The notes beneath the pieces are model-generated. The model did not search any database, was not told the DNA's origin, and saw only the letters and a list, made by a program, of their open reading frames with translations. The position numbers and the translations under genes were made by a program. Below, one piece after another: positions 29,783-40,827 of a DNA stretch of 64,000 nt. This stretch comes from Craspedostauros australis. Its lineage: Eukaryota; Bacillariophyta; Bacillariophyceae; Mastogloiales; Achnanthaceae. How positions within the stretch are numbered: position 1 is the first letter of the stretch; each line of letters starts with the position of its first letter. The DNA lies in NCBI GenBank assembly GCA_026770025.1, contig JAMXDE010000006.1, positions 1,860,001 through 1,924,000 of the forward strand, read 5' to 3'.

Positions 29783-32248
29783 TCACTTCTTTCCATGGTA
29801 TATATCCCAATGATCCCTACAGATATAGACTTGGCAGAAGCTACACATCCTGGTAACCCATTTAGGTTTGGTTCCCTCCTTGCCAGAAAGTCTTGCATTT
29901 GCAGCCAGAAATGCACAGTATCTGCACGTTTTTGCCCAATCTCCTTTCACAATAACTTGCTCGTGTTCTCTGTCTTCTCCCATCAATCTCGCTTCTGGGA
30001 GGGTGGGGGTGTTTGTGCTCATTCTGTGCCTTGTCACTATGAGTCTAGGTACCTGGGAAGACGATCTTGTGCCCCTTGAACTCGATGTGGACGACTTCGT
30101 CACAAGGGCTTCCACCATCTCCAGCATGAATTCTTTTTGGGCCAACCTCTCCTCTTTGTCTGCCAGATGACAATGACTGATCCATGCATTCACTCTGAGG
30201 ATATCCAGGAAATGGAACATGAGTGGCATCCACATCCTCCTGCACCGCATGTTTGGACGATGATATGATATGAGCTGGTCACATCGGTCAACCCCACCCA
30301 TCCAGTGATTGTAGTCATCGATCATTTTGGGAATGCAGATTCTTGCATTCCAATCATCCCCCCACACTGTCTTGAGATGCTTCTTGTTGATCCGTGTCTC
30401 TCTGGGCTTGTGACAATCACGAACAACCGTCTCATTTCCATAGTGAACCATGCTCACCATCAGGACGACGTTGTTGTCCACTCACCAAGTCACCACATGC
30501 CCATTCGGTTCGGTCCAGATGTACAAATTGTTGAACCTGTCATCCTCCACCTCCTTCACTGCCTTTGGAGGGAATCCATTCCAATTGCGTGCTGTGCCCA
30601 AGATGCCAATGCCCATCTGTCTCGACCGCTGCAGAACTGTCTTGGTCGTGAAGAAGTTGTCCATGGTGACAACATGATGATGGCTTCGGTTAAGTTCATT
30701 CATCAACTCCTCCACAGTGTTGTTGATTCGTGTGGTCTTGTCAAGTCGACCTGCAGGTAGGATATGGTACATGAACCCAGTGCTTGAACAGCACAATGCA
30801 AAGAATTTGAAGCCTTCTTTGATTGGCTTCTGCTTCATCCGATGTGTCTGAGCTGATCGACCTTTGAACCGCACCATCATTTCGTCAATAGCACATGCAG
30901 CTCCTGGTCTTGTACAGATGCGTTTCGACACTCGATTTGTGTGGTTGAGGAGTGGTTGCACCTTCCAATACCATGATCGGGTCAACTGAACACTGTCACT
31001 GTCCGTTTTGGCCTTCTTTCGTGCTGACGGCTTCGTATCCAAGGCATCAGAATCGTTCAACTCTGTAGTGTAGATGTTCAATGAAGCTGTGCTGATGGAT
31101 GACAATTCACTTCCTGATGCCATGGTGGTACTGCCTGCACATGCTTGCATGTCATCTTCATCCACATTGACCTGGATGGGTGTGGCAGAAGATGCTGTTG
31201 ATCCGTTTTCAAAGTCAGGAAGCTCTGCAGTGAATTAGATATGGCAGAAGATGATGTTGTATCGATCCCTGCTCAGGTGAGTCATGAGCGTGTTTGATGG
31301 GACAGATACACAGGTGGCATGCCAATAGTCCCTCTTGGATGGTGCAGTCCATACTCCCATGTAGTAATACATCGCCAGGAACATGTAAAGCTCGGAAATT
31401 GTGATGGCAGGAGCCATGCTGCCGCTCTTCCGGAGATGGTTGTTGGAATGCTGTTGGATTCTTTCCATCAATGTAGATGGAAATATGATCTCCAGAAGGC
31501 TGTCCACTGTTGTCTTCACATTCCGGACGCCAGCAAATCCTGGCTTGTGATTTCCAGTTGGTAGGGGAGAGTATGGAGGAGGAACCGTTGGATGAAGCGG
31601 AGGTACTGGAGGAGTGGCAATGTTGTTGCCTGGGGAGGCTATATGGCGGGATTTGCAGGGTGACTTGGTGGATTTGTTGGAGAAGACAGTGTTGTGCTGG
31701 GATTGCCCATCCGTTGGTGTTGGGAATGGAGGGAAGTCCAGCTGCGGAATGGTTCTCTGGTTGCTGTCATCACCAGTGAAGAATGCACAACCATGGCAAC
31801 TACCTCGTGTGGTGTTGCTGTCCCTGGAGAACTCTTGCATGCTGCTGCTGTCAGTGTAGGATTTGCGTGTTGGTGAAGGGATGGGACTGACAGTGCTGCG
31901 ATTTGTGGCATTCTCCTGACCGGACTGATGATTTGTGTCATTGTCCAATGAGGAGGCAGTGGTACCTGATGCAGGCAGATTCAGATTGCCCCAAACATTG
32001 CTGCTGTTGCAGGATTTGTCGTTTCCAAGGAAGTCTCTATAGGTTGGACTTTGCTCAGAATTGGATGTGTTGTTGTTATCTGCAAAGAAGATGGCAGAGG
32101 AAGGCATTCCATTGAGGAATATGATGTGTGGCTGTGAGCTGCTGTAGGGTGATCTGTTGTATGCATGGTGCATGTGTGAGGGTGAGGTGGGCGATGGGCC
32201 TGTGCGGGGCACAGGCTTTTGTGAAGGCTTTTTTCGGGGATCAACCAT
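29783..32248 (-). pseudogene. piggyBac transposase gene with two stop codons
   Basis: Reads about 821 codons in a single frame from the ATG at 32248 (MVDPRKKPSQ). It is interrupted only by TAA at 31235-31237 and TGA at 30482-30484, with no frameshift. Order: Ser/Thr-rich N terminus, DDE_Tnp_1_7 N-terminal part (MYYYMGVWTAPSKRDYW), first Asp in AIDEMMVRFKGR, second Asp in VVTMDNFFTT, third Asp in MGGVDRCDQL. A cysteine-rich C-terminal domain follows (CRYC ... CSFC ... CRDHW ... H), which binds terminal repeats in known family members. All catalytic Asp are kept. The stops sit in otherwise conserved sequence, so inactivation looks recent. Different stop codons at the two sites argue against recoding. 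Confidence 0.88.
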
Positions 32249-32267
32249 GATGAAGCTTTTGAATTGG

Positions 32268-32830
32268 GTGATGTCGTGATGCTGCGATGATGTGATGTCG
32301 CAATGTTGGGATGTCACAATGCTGCGATGCTGTGATGCTGCGATGTTGTGATGATGTAATGTTGTGATGATGTAATGTTGCAATGCTGTGATGCCGCAAT
32401 GCTGTGACGCTGCAATGTTGCGATGCTGCGATGTTGGGATGTTGGGATGCTGTGATGTTGTGATGCTGTGATGCTGCAATGATGTGATGCTGCGATGTTG
32501 GGATGCTGTGATGCTGTAATCTTGCGATGCCGCGATGCTGTGATGCTATGACACTGCAATGCTGTGACGCTGCAATGATGTGATGCTGCGATGTTGGGAT
32601 GCTGTGATGCTGCGATCTAGCAATGCTGTGACGCTGTGATGTTGGGATGCTGTGATGCCGCGATGCTGTGATGTTGGGATGCTGCAATGTTGTGATGCTG
32701 CGATGTTGTGAACGTGCGATGCTACAATATTGTGATGTTACGATGTTGCGATGTTGTGATGCAGCCATCCTGTGATGTTGCGATGCTGTGATGCTCACAT
32801 GATGCGATGCTCACATGCTGTGATGCTCGT
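32268..32830. repeat. 9-bp-based minisatellite upstream of piggyBac gene
   Basis: About 560 bp of GATGCTGTG, GATGTTGGG and GATGCTGCA type 9-mers arranged irregularly. Open frames here give SQH-rich peptides that merely mirror the repeat. It lies in the 5' leader of the transposase gene, inside the inverted repeats, so it moves with the element. Confidence 0.85.
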
Positions 32831-33197
32831 TGCACGGTAAGAGAAGCAGGCACCACAACCCGCAAGCAGCACATTGGTAGCAAGAGGCATGCTGATATGT
32901 AACAACAAAGGCATGACGTGTGGGTGTTGGCAAGGAAGCGGATTCGAAAAACGAAAATGCGACCTCGCCAATTTGGCAATTCGCGTCTCGCCAATGGAAT
33001 GAGCGACAGTCCCGCAGCTCAAAATCGATTCACGAGTACTTTAGGCAACTATATCAACCTAAAGACAGTAACAGACATATAAATGTGATAGCATGGTTGG
33101 AAAGAGGAGCTCGAGAAGATTAAGAATATGTAAAGAAAAGAGGTTCCCACTTGTAGGCGTTGGGGTCAAAAGTTTGAATAACTGATTTCGATTTGTT
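32831..33197. other. 5' non-coding part of piggyBac element
   Basis: About 370 bp between the minisatellite and the terminal palindrome, with no gene recognised. Confidence 0.4.
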
Positions 33198-33315
33198 TAT
33201 CGCCCAATTATTGGGCGATAGGTCGTAAAGGGATAGGAGCCCATTCAGCGAAGTCGAGTATTAGTCTGCGGATTTGAGATACTGAAACGTGATATTTTTA
33301 GACATCAATTTTTCG

Positions 33316-33660
33316 CGTTGTCCGTTAGGGTTAGATATATTTAGCTAGCTTCTACGACACAAATACATGGCTGGCTTGTCCTCACCGTGGACGAAAATGG
33401 TGACGTCATTGACGGTCGATGCCAGACTGAGATGGTATCCAGCGGCCTCGATGGTGATGTTGTGAAAGGTTCGGTGTCACGTTCATTCCTTGCGTTGTCG
33501 ATGGTTTGGCTCTGGTGTGCGTTACCTCCTTTGTGCGTGGGATGTCAAACAGAACCGGTGTTGGTGGTGGCATCCTACACGTCCACTTCCACGTTCACGG
33601 CAATAGCAACACTTGCGAATATGACACAACATAATATTAAATCATATAGTATCATGTAAT
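33316..33660 (+). repeat. Dispersed repeat R, copy 2
   Basis: Same repeat and orientation as 18714-19035, with shared blocks TTAGGGTTAGA, TCTACGACACAAATAC, GGCTGGCTTGTCCTCA, GACGTCATTGACGGTCGATG and ACACAACATAATATTA. It lies directly upstream of LINE-2, so it could be that copy's 5' UTR. LINE-1 has no matching block. Confidence 0.7.
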
Positions 33661-33744
33661 AGTACAGTATTGTGTTATGGAGCATAACACCAGGGACCAG
33701 GAAAACAAACACAGTAGAAACATGTAAAGATAGTATTCTACAAA

Positions 33745-36700
33745 ATGAATGCAAACACCGAAACAGCACCGACGTCAACAGGTGTCAACCGTAGAAAAGA
33801 TACAGAAGTGAGGCCAACAGCAGCGACAATGGCAGGCAAAGCAATGGTAAATCATAAGGAGACTGCCAACGGCATACGCGGAGGAGGACAGTCACAAACA
33901 AGGGCTGTCAAGACCATGCCAATGAAGGCTGGGAGCAAGAAACAGGATAAGATGCTGACACTTGTGGAAGGAGAAAACGAGGCAGGAGTCTCCATTGCAT
34001 GTAAGACAACGACAAGCACGTGGAAATCTCTGCCAGGATATTAGCACAACGCTTTATTCACCTGATTCGTTTTCTGATTAGTCTGTCCTGGTATGTGCTG
34101 AAACGATGCTTTACTCCGACACATGATTTTCGGCATAAGAGGGACACACTAGAGAGAACATCAGAGATTCGGTCTGGCCACCACCCGGCAAACATGTGAT
34201 GTCCAATTCGACCTGATATACTTCCCAACTAAACCTGAAATGACAACACACTCGATGACCTCAAGCATCATCATGGAATGTGGAATCGACAGAGCCATGG
34301 AACGGTGATGAGTGACGTCGACACAGAAGACATCATCGCCACATCATGGGTCATCTCCACATCAGAACAAGATCGCAGAGGTGCAATGACTGAGAGCTGA
34401 CCTTGAAGACAGCAACATGAGATACAACTCAATGAAGATAACATAAGAACCAGAAGTCACTCAACCCAAACAGTGTCTTCACTCAACAGCTCGTCACCCG
34501 TGTCCTGAAAGACTTGATCTCTCTTGAAGGACTCGTGTGATTTCGCTGTGTACAGTAACGAGATAACAGATTAACAGTCGCAAGGTAGCTGTTTCGTTCT
34601 CCTACCGTGAAGTGATGGCAGAGGAAGGCAGGTTGATCCATATCCTAGTGAAAGGGATGATGAATCAATGATAAAGGTGGACCGGAAAGGCGACTGCGAA
34701 AACAGAACACACCATCCCGGTGCAGGAAGTGCAGGTGTTCATCAGCATGGTCATCGATGGAAGAAAAAAATTCGGTGTAGCGCAAGTGCCCCAAACAAAC
34801 GAACGACGACAGCAGATCCAACAACTTGCTGCTGACTTGAGCATGACAGATCCAAACATGATGCTGAAAGACATGATGATTCCCAATTCAGGAGGGCTCC
34901 TGAGGAAGACTGAGATCACCATTGCGCGGAGAGCGGCTGTGAATGTGTTGGGGTCACGGTACCCAGACATCACGTTCGTTCCCCAAGGCAAAGATGCGGT
35001 AATGGGGGAAACCGAAAGCAGCATGATGAGCACAACCGAAGAAGGGAGCGGAAAGAAGGGGAAGACGAGAGATAGCGACATCGTCCAACCAAGAAACCTC
35101 AAGCAGAAGAAAATCAAATTCATGACCAGCACACCAACCGCGATAGAGGTGGAGGGACAGCGTTTGGCAAAGGCGATGGAGCACAATACAAGTAGTGAGA
35201 GTGAGGAGTCCGACGAAGATGAGGAGTCATGCAAGAGTGAAGGGAGCACAAGCAGTGCGAAAACGGATGAAGACAGTGATAGCGATGCATCCGTGGAGAG
35301 CAAGACCATGCATACGCTGAAGAAAGGCATGGTAGTGAAGAGATTTGACAGGACAGTACTGGTCAAATCAGGCGGCAATCCAGTGAAGAGGTATCTGAAG
35401 CCACTTAAAAATGGCTAGGGGCGCTCAAGGATCACGACGACACAATCTTTCTCATGGTGTGGAAGGTGCAAGACACCACCGAGGTGATCGGCAACGCCAA
35501 CCAATTTCCAACAACTGAGAAGTAGCTGATGGTGTACATGAGCACAACGAAGGCAACATTGAATGGTCGAACGGTGGTGGCACAAGTGCGTATTGCTATG
35601 ACATGTGATCCAAAGGACATCATGTCAAAGTCAGGATCGCAGCTGAGTTTCTTCTACCAGTCGACTGGACAGACTCTGTACAAGAGACTGCTGGATGAAG
35701 CGGAGTACACAAAGCAAATTGGAATGCTCACCTACATGGGGAACTTTTCCAATGGACCTGCTATATGCGCCATCATCAGCAAGCGTCTGAAGGCTGCAGG
35801 AGTTGAAGGCAAAGTTGGGGGAAGAGTCAGGGCGGACGGAATGATCAGCCAGGAATGGCAAGATGCTCATAAAGCTATGGGGAGGAGTTTCAAGGTGCAA
35901 CCTTGGCAAGCTCTCAGGCTTGAAGCTGACAGCTGCTTCCATGTGAGAATCGCCAAAATCCTCTGCAAGATGTTCAATGACATCTCCAAAATTGGGCCAG
36001 GAGGACTCTGCAACAGATTCATCCCCCATTCAATGGCAATGACGTTGGGCCCAGATGGAGTGGCAGCCATGAAGAAGATGCTACGGAAACGCAAAGTGGT
36101 AATGGGAAGGATGGTGGAAGTGCAAATCAGAGGGGTCGAAGACCTTGATGAGCTGGACACGACGGATCCAAGGAACCACTGAGATCGAACCTTGCCAATC
36201 AGGTGCATCTGATCACAAAGAGGCCGGTGTTTATCCACGTTGACAAGCAGGAGGTGCCCTGGAATGGCAAGACCGACGTCGCCTATGCATACATGCTCCC
36301 AGAGCATCTGGTGAGGGCAGAGGCGATCGTAAACACCCTGGCAGCGAGGTGCATGTGGGAAGTGGGAGCCACCAGCGCAAACTGGTTCACTCCAACTGAG
36401 CAAGCCAAGGTGCATCAGGTGCAGTATGACAAAGAGACTGGGAAGTACATGGTGCTCCAGATCGAATCGATGTTGATGGTGGCCGACGAATTTCCGGATG
36501 TCGAGATCAAAGGACTCGAAGTGGTGGAAGGATCGTCATTTTGACTGCTGGCGCTTGACGACAAAAATGCATACTCGTTCACAACGCACACCAGTCAAAA
36601 AGGGACGGCGCTCGGCAAGCCTATCAAGTTGGCCATGAAGCGATGCATGGTGGAGGCTCCTGCGAGCATCCTACCAGGCCGTGGTGACAAGTGCAGGTAT

Positions 36701-36944
36701 GATGCGAATCTTCCAGGCGGTAGGAAGCAAGTGGTCAATGGTGGTTCCACAGTCGTGGTGGGCAAGTGTGGCCAAATAAGCATCTGCAGCACAGCTGGAA
36801 GTGCGAATGGTGGAGGATCTGATACAACCGAGGAGGCAGGGTGACTACCCGAAAATGGAAGCCATTGCGGAGCTGTGCAACAGGGCGGAAATGCAACAAA
36901 TGAATCTGTGTCGAAGGTCAATGAAGTTGTTCTGGATGTCTGAG
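33745..36944 (+). pseudogene. LINE-2: degraded ORF1-like part of a LINE
   Basis: A decayed relative of the LINE-1 N-terminal region. 33745-34044 ends in a TTSTWKSLPGY block matching the LINE-1 ASRWKKLPLSV region. 34720-35418 matches around VIDGRKK and LAADLSMTDPN. 35529-36182 and 36203-36544 match the conserved core (MGNFSNG, KVGGRV, the Trp-containing helix and a CMWEVGATSANWF block). A SFTTHTSQKG block near 36570 matches the LINE-1 sequence before its coiled coil. Stops and frame changes separate the pieces (near 35418, 36182 and 36544). An LTR-like insertion lies at about 34045-34640. Endonuclease and reverse transcriptase are absent. The copy ends at a lone Copia LTR (36945). Confidence 0.75.
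34045..34640 (+). mobile_element. Very old LTR-like insertion in LINE-2
   Basis: Weakly matches the Copia-1/Copia-2 LTR in reverse orientation. The best blocks are ACTTCCCAACTAAACCT near 34222, TGACGTCGACA near 34313, and a GTCATCTCCACATCAGA region near 34349, in the right order. Edges are approximate. It interrupts the colinearity of LINE-2 with LINE-1. It is a fossil with no coding part. Confidence 0.45.
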
Positions 36945-37752
36945 TGTCGGCAAGTTCCGTGATTGGAAGCCTACGATCGTGGAAGATGGTGTTGGTTGAT
37001 AGTCGTTCTGTTTGCTATTTCATTACGTTGGCACTCCGATCCTCTCGGTGTACACCCGTTCTCTTGTCCGATGCTCTCAGTGCTTCAATCTGTTTCGTAG
37101 ATTCGGTCTCCGACTATGAGTTGGTACGCAAGATGCTCTCTTGCTGCTCTTTGTATTCTCTCTCTCTCTCTGGATCAGCATCGTGTGCTTCGTGCTACGC
37201 GATACTCCGTGTTCGATGCGTACTCCGCATTCGACACTTCGTTCGTTCAGTACTGGTTCCTACTCCATGAGTACTTACCATTTGAAGTTCACCTTCAGTA
37301 TCCATGATCTTCATGGGTCATCTGATCTTCGCCTCCTGCTCTGACTTGGAGACAGATGTCGACGTGGTGACATGATGACATCCTGTCGACGTCAGTAGGC
37401 GTCCTTCTGCTCTCCAGATGTCATGTTCCATTGGTGATGCAGCAGCCTGTCAGATGATATCGTCATCTGAGGTTTAGTTGGGAGGTACCTCGAGATTCTC
37501 TTGGTACCATGCATTTCCATTGGTGGATGGACGGACGATATTTCCAATTCGCTCAGAAATCATTGATTGCAAATTTCCTCCAGAAATCTTGCTCATTCTC
37601 GTGTGTTCCATTTCCACCGCAATTCTGACAAATCACTATATCCTATCGACACGAATGTAGTTGTATCGTCCAAGTACGTATAAGAGAATAGCGGGTGAAC
37701 GATGCACATATACGCGTACATCTTGACGTATACTCACATGTACATCTCGACA
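36945..37752 (-). mobile_element. Lone Copia LTR
   Basis: An 808-bp LTR of the Copia-1/Copia-2 family, ends TGTCGGCAAG and CTCGACA, with no internal region attached. The left neighbour is LINE-2 and the right neighbour a different Copia-like gag fragment. The immediate flanks (CTGAG and CATGT) do not match, so this is not a simple solo LTR within one target. Confidence 0.85.
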
Positions 37753-39310
37753 CATGTGGAAATCTTGTACAGGCAGCGACGGATCAAAGGAACAGACAGA
37801 GACGAATTGGTTCAGATCGTCAACTTTCTTAGCGTGCTTGCCTAGCACACGCATGTTGGCGTGTGAGTTCAATTCCGTTCTGTGCAAGGTTCCCATGGTA
37901 ACTGCTGCTGTTTGCACCCGCTGGATGGTGAAAGGAGCCACCTGGCGTCATTGCCGGGTGAGATTGTTGTTGTTTTGGTTGGTTGTCTTGGCCTTGTCCT
38001 TGTCGCCATCCTTCCCAGGCTGGATGGCAGCGGCAGCCTCAGCAATGCCTCACGCCACCGCCTGGGCAACAGTGCTGATGTTGATCTGCTGCACGGATGC
38101 GCCGGTCTTGCGCCGTTTGCCGCGGCTTTCACCGCTCTTGTTGCCTGGCGCATGCCCCTGGGCCTTCCAGGCCATGTGGAGCCAGTCCTGCTGTGCCTTG
38201 GATAGCTTCTGATACTCTGCCTTGGTGTAGTAGGTGTCTTCCACGCCATCTGGCTTCTTGCCGACATCACCCTGTTGTCCATTGCGGATGTGCGCCGCCG
38301 CGATCTTCACGGATGCCTTGCCTGCCTGCACGGACGACCTCATGATCTTGTTTGGAATACTCGCACGGCTGCAGTGAAGTCCTGCATCAGCACTGTGATC
38401 GCCTCCACCATCGCAACACACACCTCGACCTCATCCATCTTGATGGCATTGAGGAGGTGTCTGACTTTCTGCCATTCAGATATCCCAATCTCGCCATGTG
38501 GGACGCAGTTGGTCAGGATTTGGTGGTGGTGATAATGAAGCTGCAGCAGCTTCTCGAAGTTCCAGTTCCGCTTCTTGCCATGGTAGAACGAGTTCTGCAG
38601 AGCAAGCGTCGACTTGGCAACCATGTTGCTCACATGGGAGGGTCCAAGGTAATGCTCGTGAAGAGCCTCGAATGCAACATGTCCATCCCTTTTGCCACGG
38701 CATGTGGCAATCACGCTCCATGCTGATGTTGGATACAGCAATGCAGAGAGCAATGTCCATACTTTGCAGTTGTCCGTGACGAAGGTGGGATGAGGAATCC
38801 CATTCTTCCAATGCAGTGCCCGCACAATCATGTGCTCCTGATTGTTGTTGTAGGCATCCTCTGGATCCTTGTCTTCATCGGCGACCTCAGCCACCTCACG
38901 TATGACGTATGGCAGTGGGATCCCAGTCCGACTGCGCGTCTCTGCAAGCTGTTCGACGATCGCATCAATCGTCGCCAGCCAATTGAGTTCATCAACTGCC
39001 ACATCCATGCCTGGCTCTTTGTGTGCAGCTTCCGACGCCATCAACACGCAGCATTGGCCAAGCGAGTCCATGGTGACTGCCAGAGGGTTGGTGGTTCAGC
39101 TGATGCACTGTCGGTGCTGCAGTGTGAAGCAGGTCAGCTTCAGGCTCTTTGCCGCTCGGAGGGGCACCACGATGCCCAAGTTGGGTCCGTCACCAGCCGC
39201 GTTCATCCCTCGAGGACGTCGTATGGCCTTGACCAGCTTATCAACATCACAGTCTTCAAGTGGCTCCAGTTCTGCAATCGAGTTGATGTCCTGGTCATGG
39301 AACAGCATAA
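37753..39310 (-). pseudogene. gag-side fragment of another Copia-like element (fossil)
   Basis: The minus strand shows the 5' coding end of a second Copia-like family. A gag start with FHDQDINSIAEL lies near 39,290, followed by a gag body with AFEALHEHYLG and a YTKAEYQKLSKAQQDW block. A protease-like ELNSHANMRVLG stretch lies near 37,870. It has no relationship to the Copia-1/2 gag. It is broken, with several breaks, and cut at both sides: by the lone LTR on the left and by LINE-1 on the right. Confidence 0.65.
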
Positions 39311-39414
39311 TACCAGAACCCGAAAATCCAAAACACACAGTAACAACAATAAAATCCAAAACAAAACACACCAAAATTTCACGGTACTAAGTCTACAGAA
39401 GTTTGTACGTAACC

Positions 39415-39964
39415 ATGGATCGCAAACAGCAAGCGAAGAAGACCACAAAGCAGGTCCGCATCGTAATCGACAAAGCTGTTGACGATATGGAAGTCGAAGC
39501 AACAACCAACAAAGCACAAGCCCAACAGACAAAGCCACCGCCAGAGCCAGATCCGAAAGCAAACGAAGCAGCAGAGCTGGAGAAACAAGGATGGATAGCC
39601 ACCGCATGGCAAACTCCCAACGCTTCTCGTTGGAAAAAACTTCCGTTGAGTGTCATCACACAAGCCAAAGGGTACACATCAGAAGAGGTCTTTGGGGAAA
39701 CGGGACGGTCGCTCCACGACAAGGCGAAGCAAGTGCTAACCCAGAAAGCCCTGTGGGAAGGCAACGGCACCTCGCTTGTCTTGGCAATGGTCCCCTCCGT
39801 CAAAGAGATCACTGAGTTTTTCCAAGCCGTGATGGATGGCAGAATCACAAAACTTGGGAAGGCAAAAATCTTGCCGGATGACCCCAAACGAACAGGAGTC
39901 AAACAGATGATAGCAGACCTGTCTCTCACAGACCCGAGCAAATGCTTCGGCCTGTCACCACAAG
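39415..39964 (+). pseudogene. LINE-1 coding region, N-terminal piece
   Basis: Starts at MDRKQQAKKT in a strong AACCATGG context. It is a basic, Gln/Pro-rich N terminus followed by the first block of the ORF1-like region (QGWIATAWQTP, then VMDGRITKLGKAK and IADLSLTDPSK). It is cut at residue 183 by Copia-2. Homologous blocks in LINE-2 confirm that it belongs to the LINE, not to the Copia LTR that follows. Confidence 0.8.
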
Positions 39965-40759
39965 TGTTGGCAAGTTCCGCGCACGGTAACCTACGATCGT
40001 GGAAGATGGTATTGGTTGATAGTCGTCTGTTTGCTATTTCATTACTTGGCTACTCCGATGCTCTCGGTGTACGCCCGTTCTCTTGCCCGATGCTCTCGGC
40101 GCTTCAATCTGTTTCGCAGATTCGGTCTCCGACTATGAGTCGGTACGCGAGATCCTTTCTCGCTCCTCTCTGTATTCTCTCTCTCTCTCTCTCTCACCAT
40201 CATGTGCTCGTGCTACACGATCCTCCGTGTTCGATGCGTACTCCGCATTCAACACTCTGTTCATTCAGTACTGGCTTCTACTCCATGAGTACTTACCATT
40301 TGAAGTTCACCTTCAGTATCCATGATCTTCATGGGTCATCGCATCTTCGCCTCCTGCTCTGACTTGGAGACATCTGTCGACGTGGTGACATGTTGACATC
40401 CTGTCGACGTCAGTAGGCGTCCTTCTGCTCTCCAGATGTCACGTTCCATTGGTGATGCAGTAGTCTGTCAGATGATATCGTCATCTGAGGTTTAGTTGGG
40501 AAGTACCTCGAGATTCTCTTGGTACCATTGATGCATGGACGGATGATCTTCTGATTCTTCCAGAAATCGTTATTTGCAAATTTCCTCCAGAAATCTTGCC
40601 CCTTTTGGTGTGTTCCATTTCCCCTGTAATTCTGATGAATCACAGCATACTATCGACACGAATGTAGTTATACCGTCCAAGTGCGTATGAGAGAATAACG
40701 GGTGAACGATGCACATATACACGTACATCTTGACATATACTCACATGTACATCTCGACA
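39965..40759 (-). repeat. Copia-2 left (3') LTR
   Basis: 795 bp, TGTTGGCAAG...CTCGACA, nearly identical to the right LTR. It contains a CT microsatellite near 40180-40196. Confidence 0.93.
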
Positions 40760-40827
40760 CCCTTCCTGTGTGCATTCGGTCATTCGAATGTTCTCGATGT
40801 GTCAAGGTACGACTTCTCATGTTCACG

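Larger units (their letters stand above)
29617..33236 (-). mobile_element. piggyBac-type transposon with two in-frame stops
   Basis: A 3.6-kb element bounded by 16-bp inverted repeats CTATCCCTTTACGACC (29617-29632, 33221-33236). Next to each is a perfect odd palindrome: CGCCCATATTATGGGCG at 29642-29658 and a 23-nt one at 33198-33220 sharing the CGCCCA half. The single gene on the minus strand (29783-32248) encodes a piggyBac transposase. The standard TTAA duplication is not present at either edge, so the ends may have changed or the boundary may be a few bases off. Confidence 0.82.

Noticed and set aside
30482-31237. Recoding of stops in the piggyBac gene
   Set aside because: One stop is TGA and the other TAA, with no recoding signal visible. 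Decay is simpler.
32241-32798. SQH-rich repetitive peptide
   Set aside because: A direct translation of the 9-mer minisatellite, not a protein gene.
39965-40362. LTR-encoded tail of the LINE-1 N-terminal frame
   Set aside because: The frame runs by chance into the Copia-2 LTR. The same peptide is encoded by every LTR of the family.
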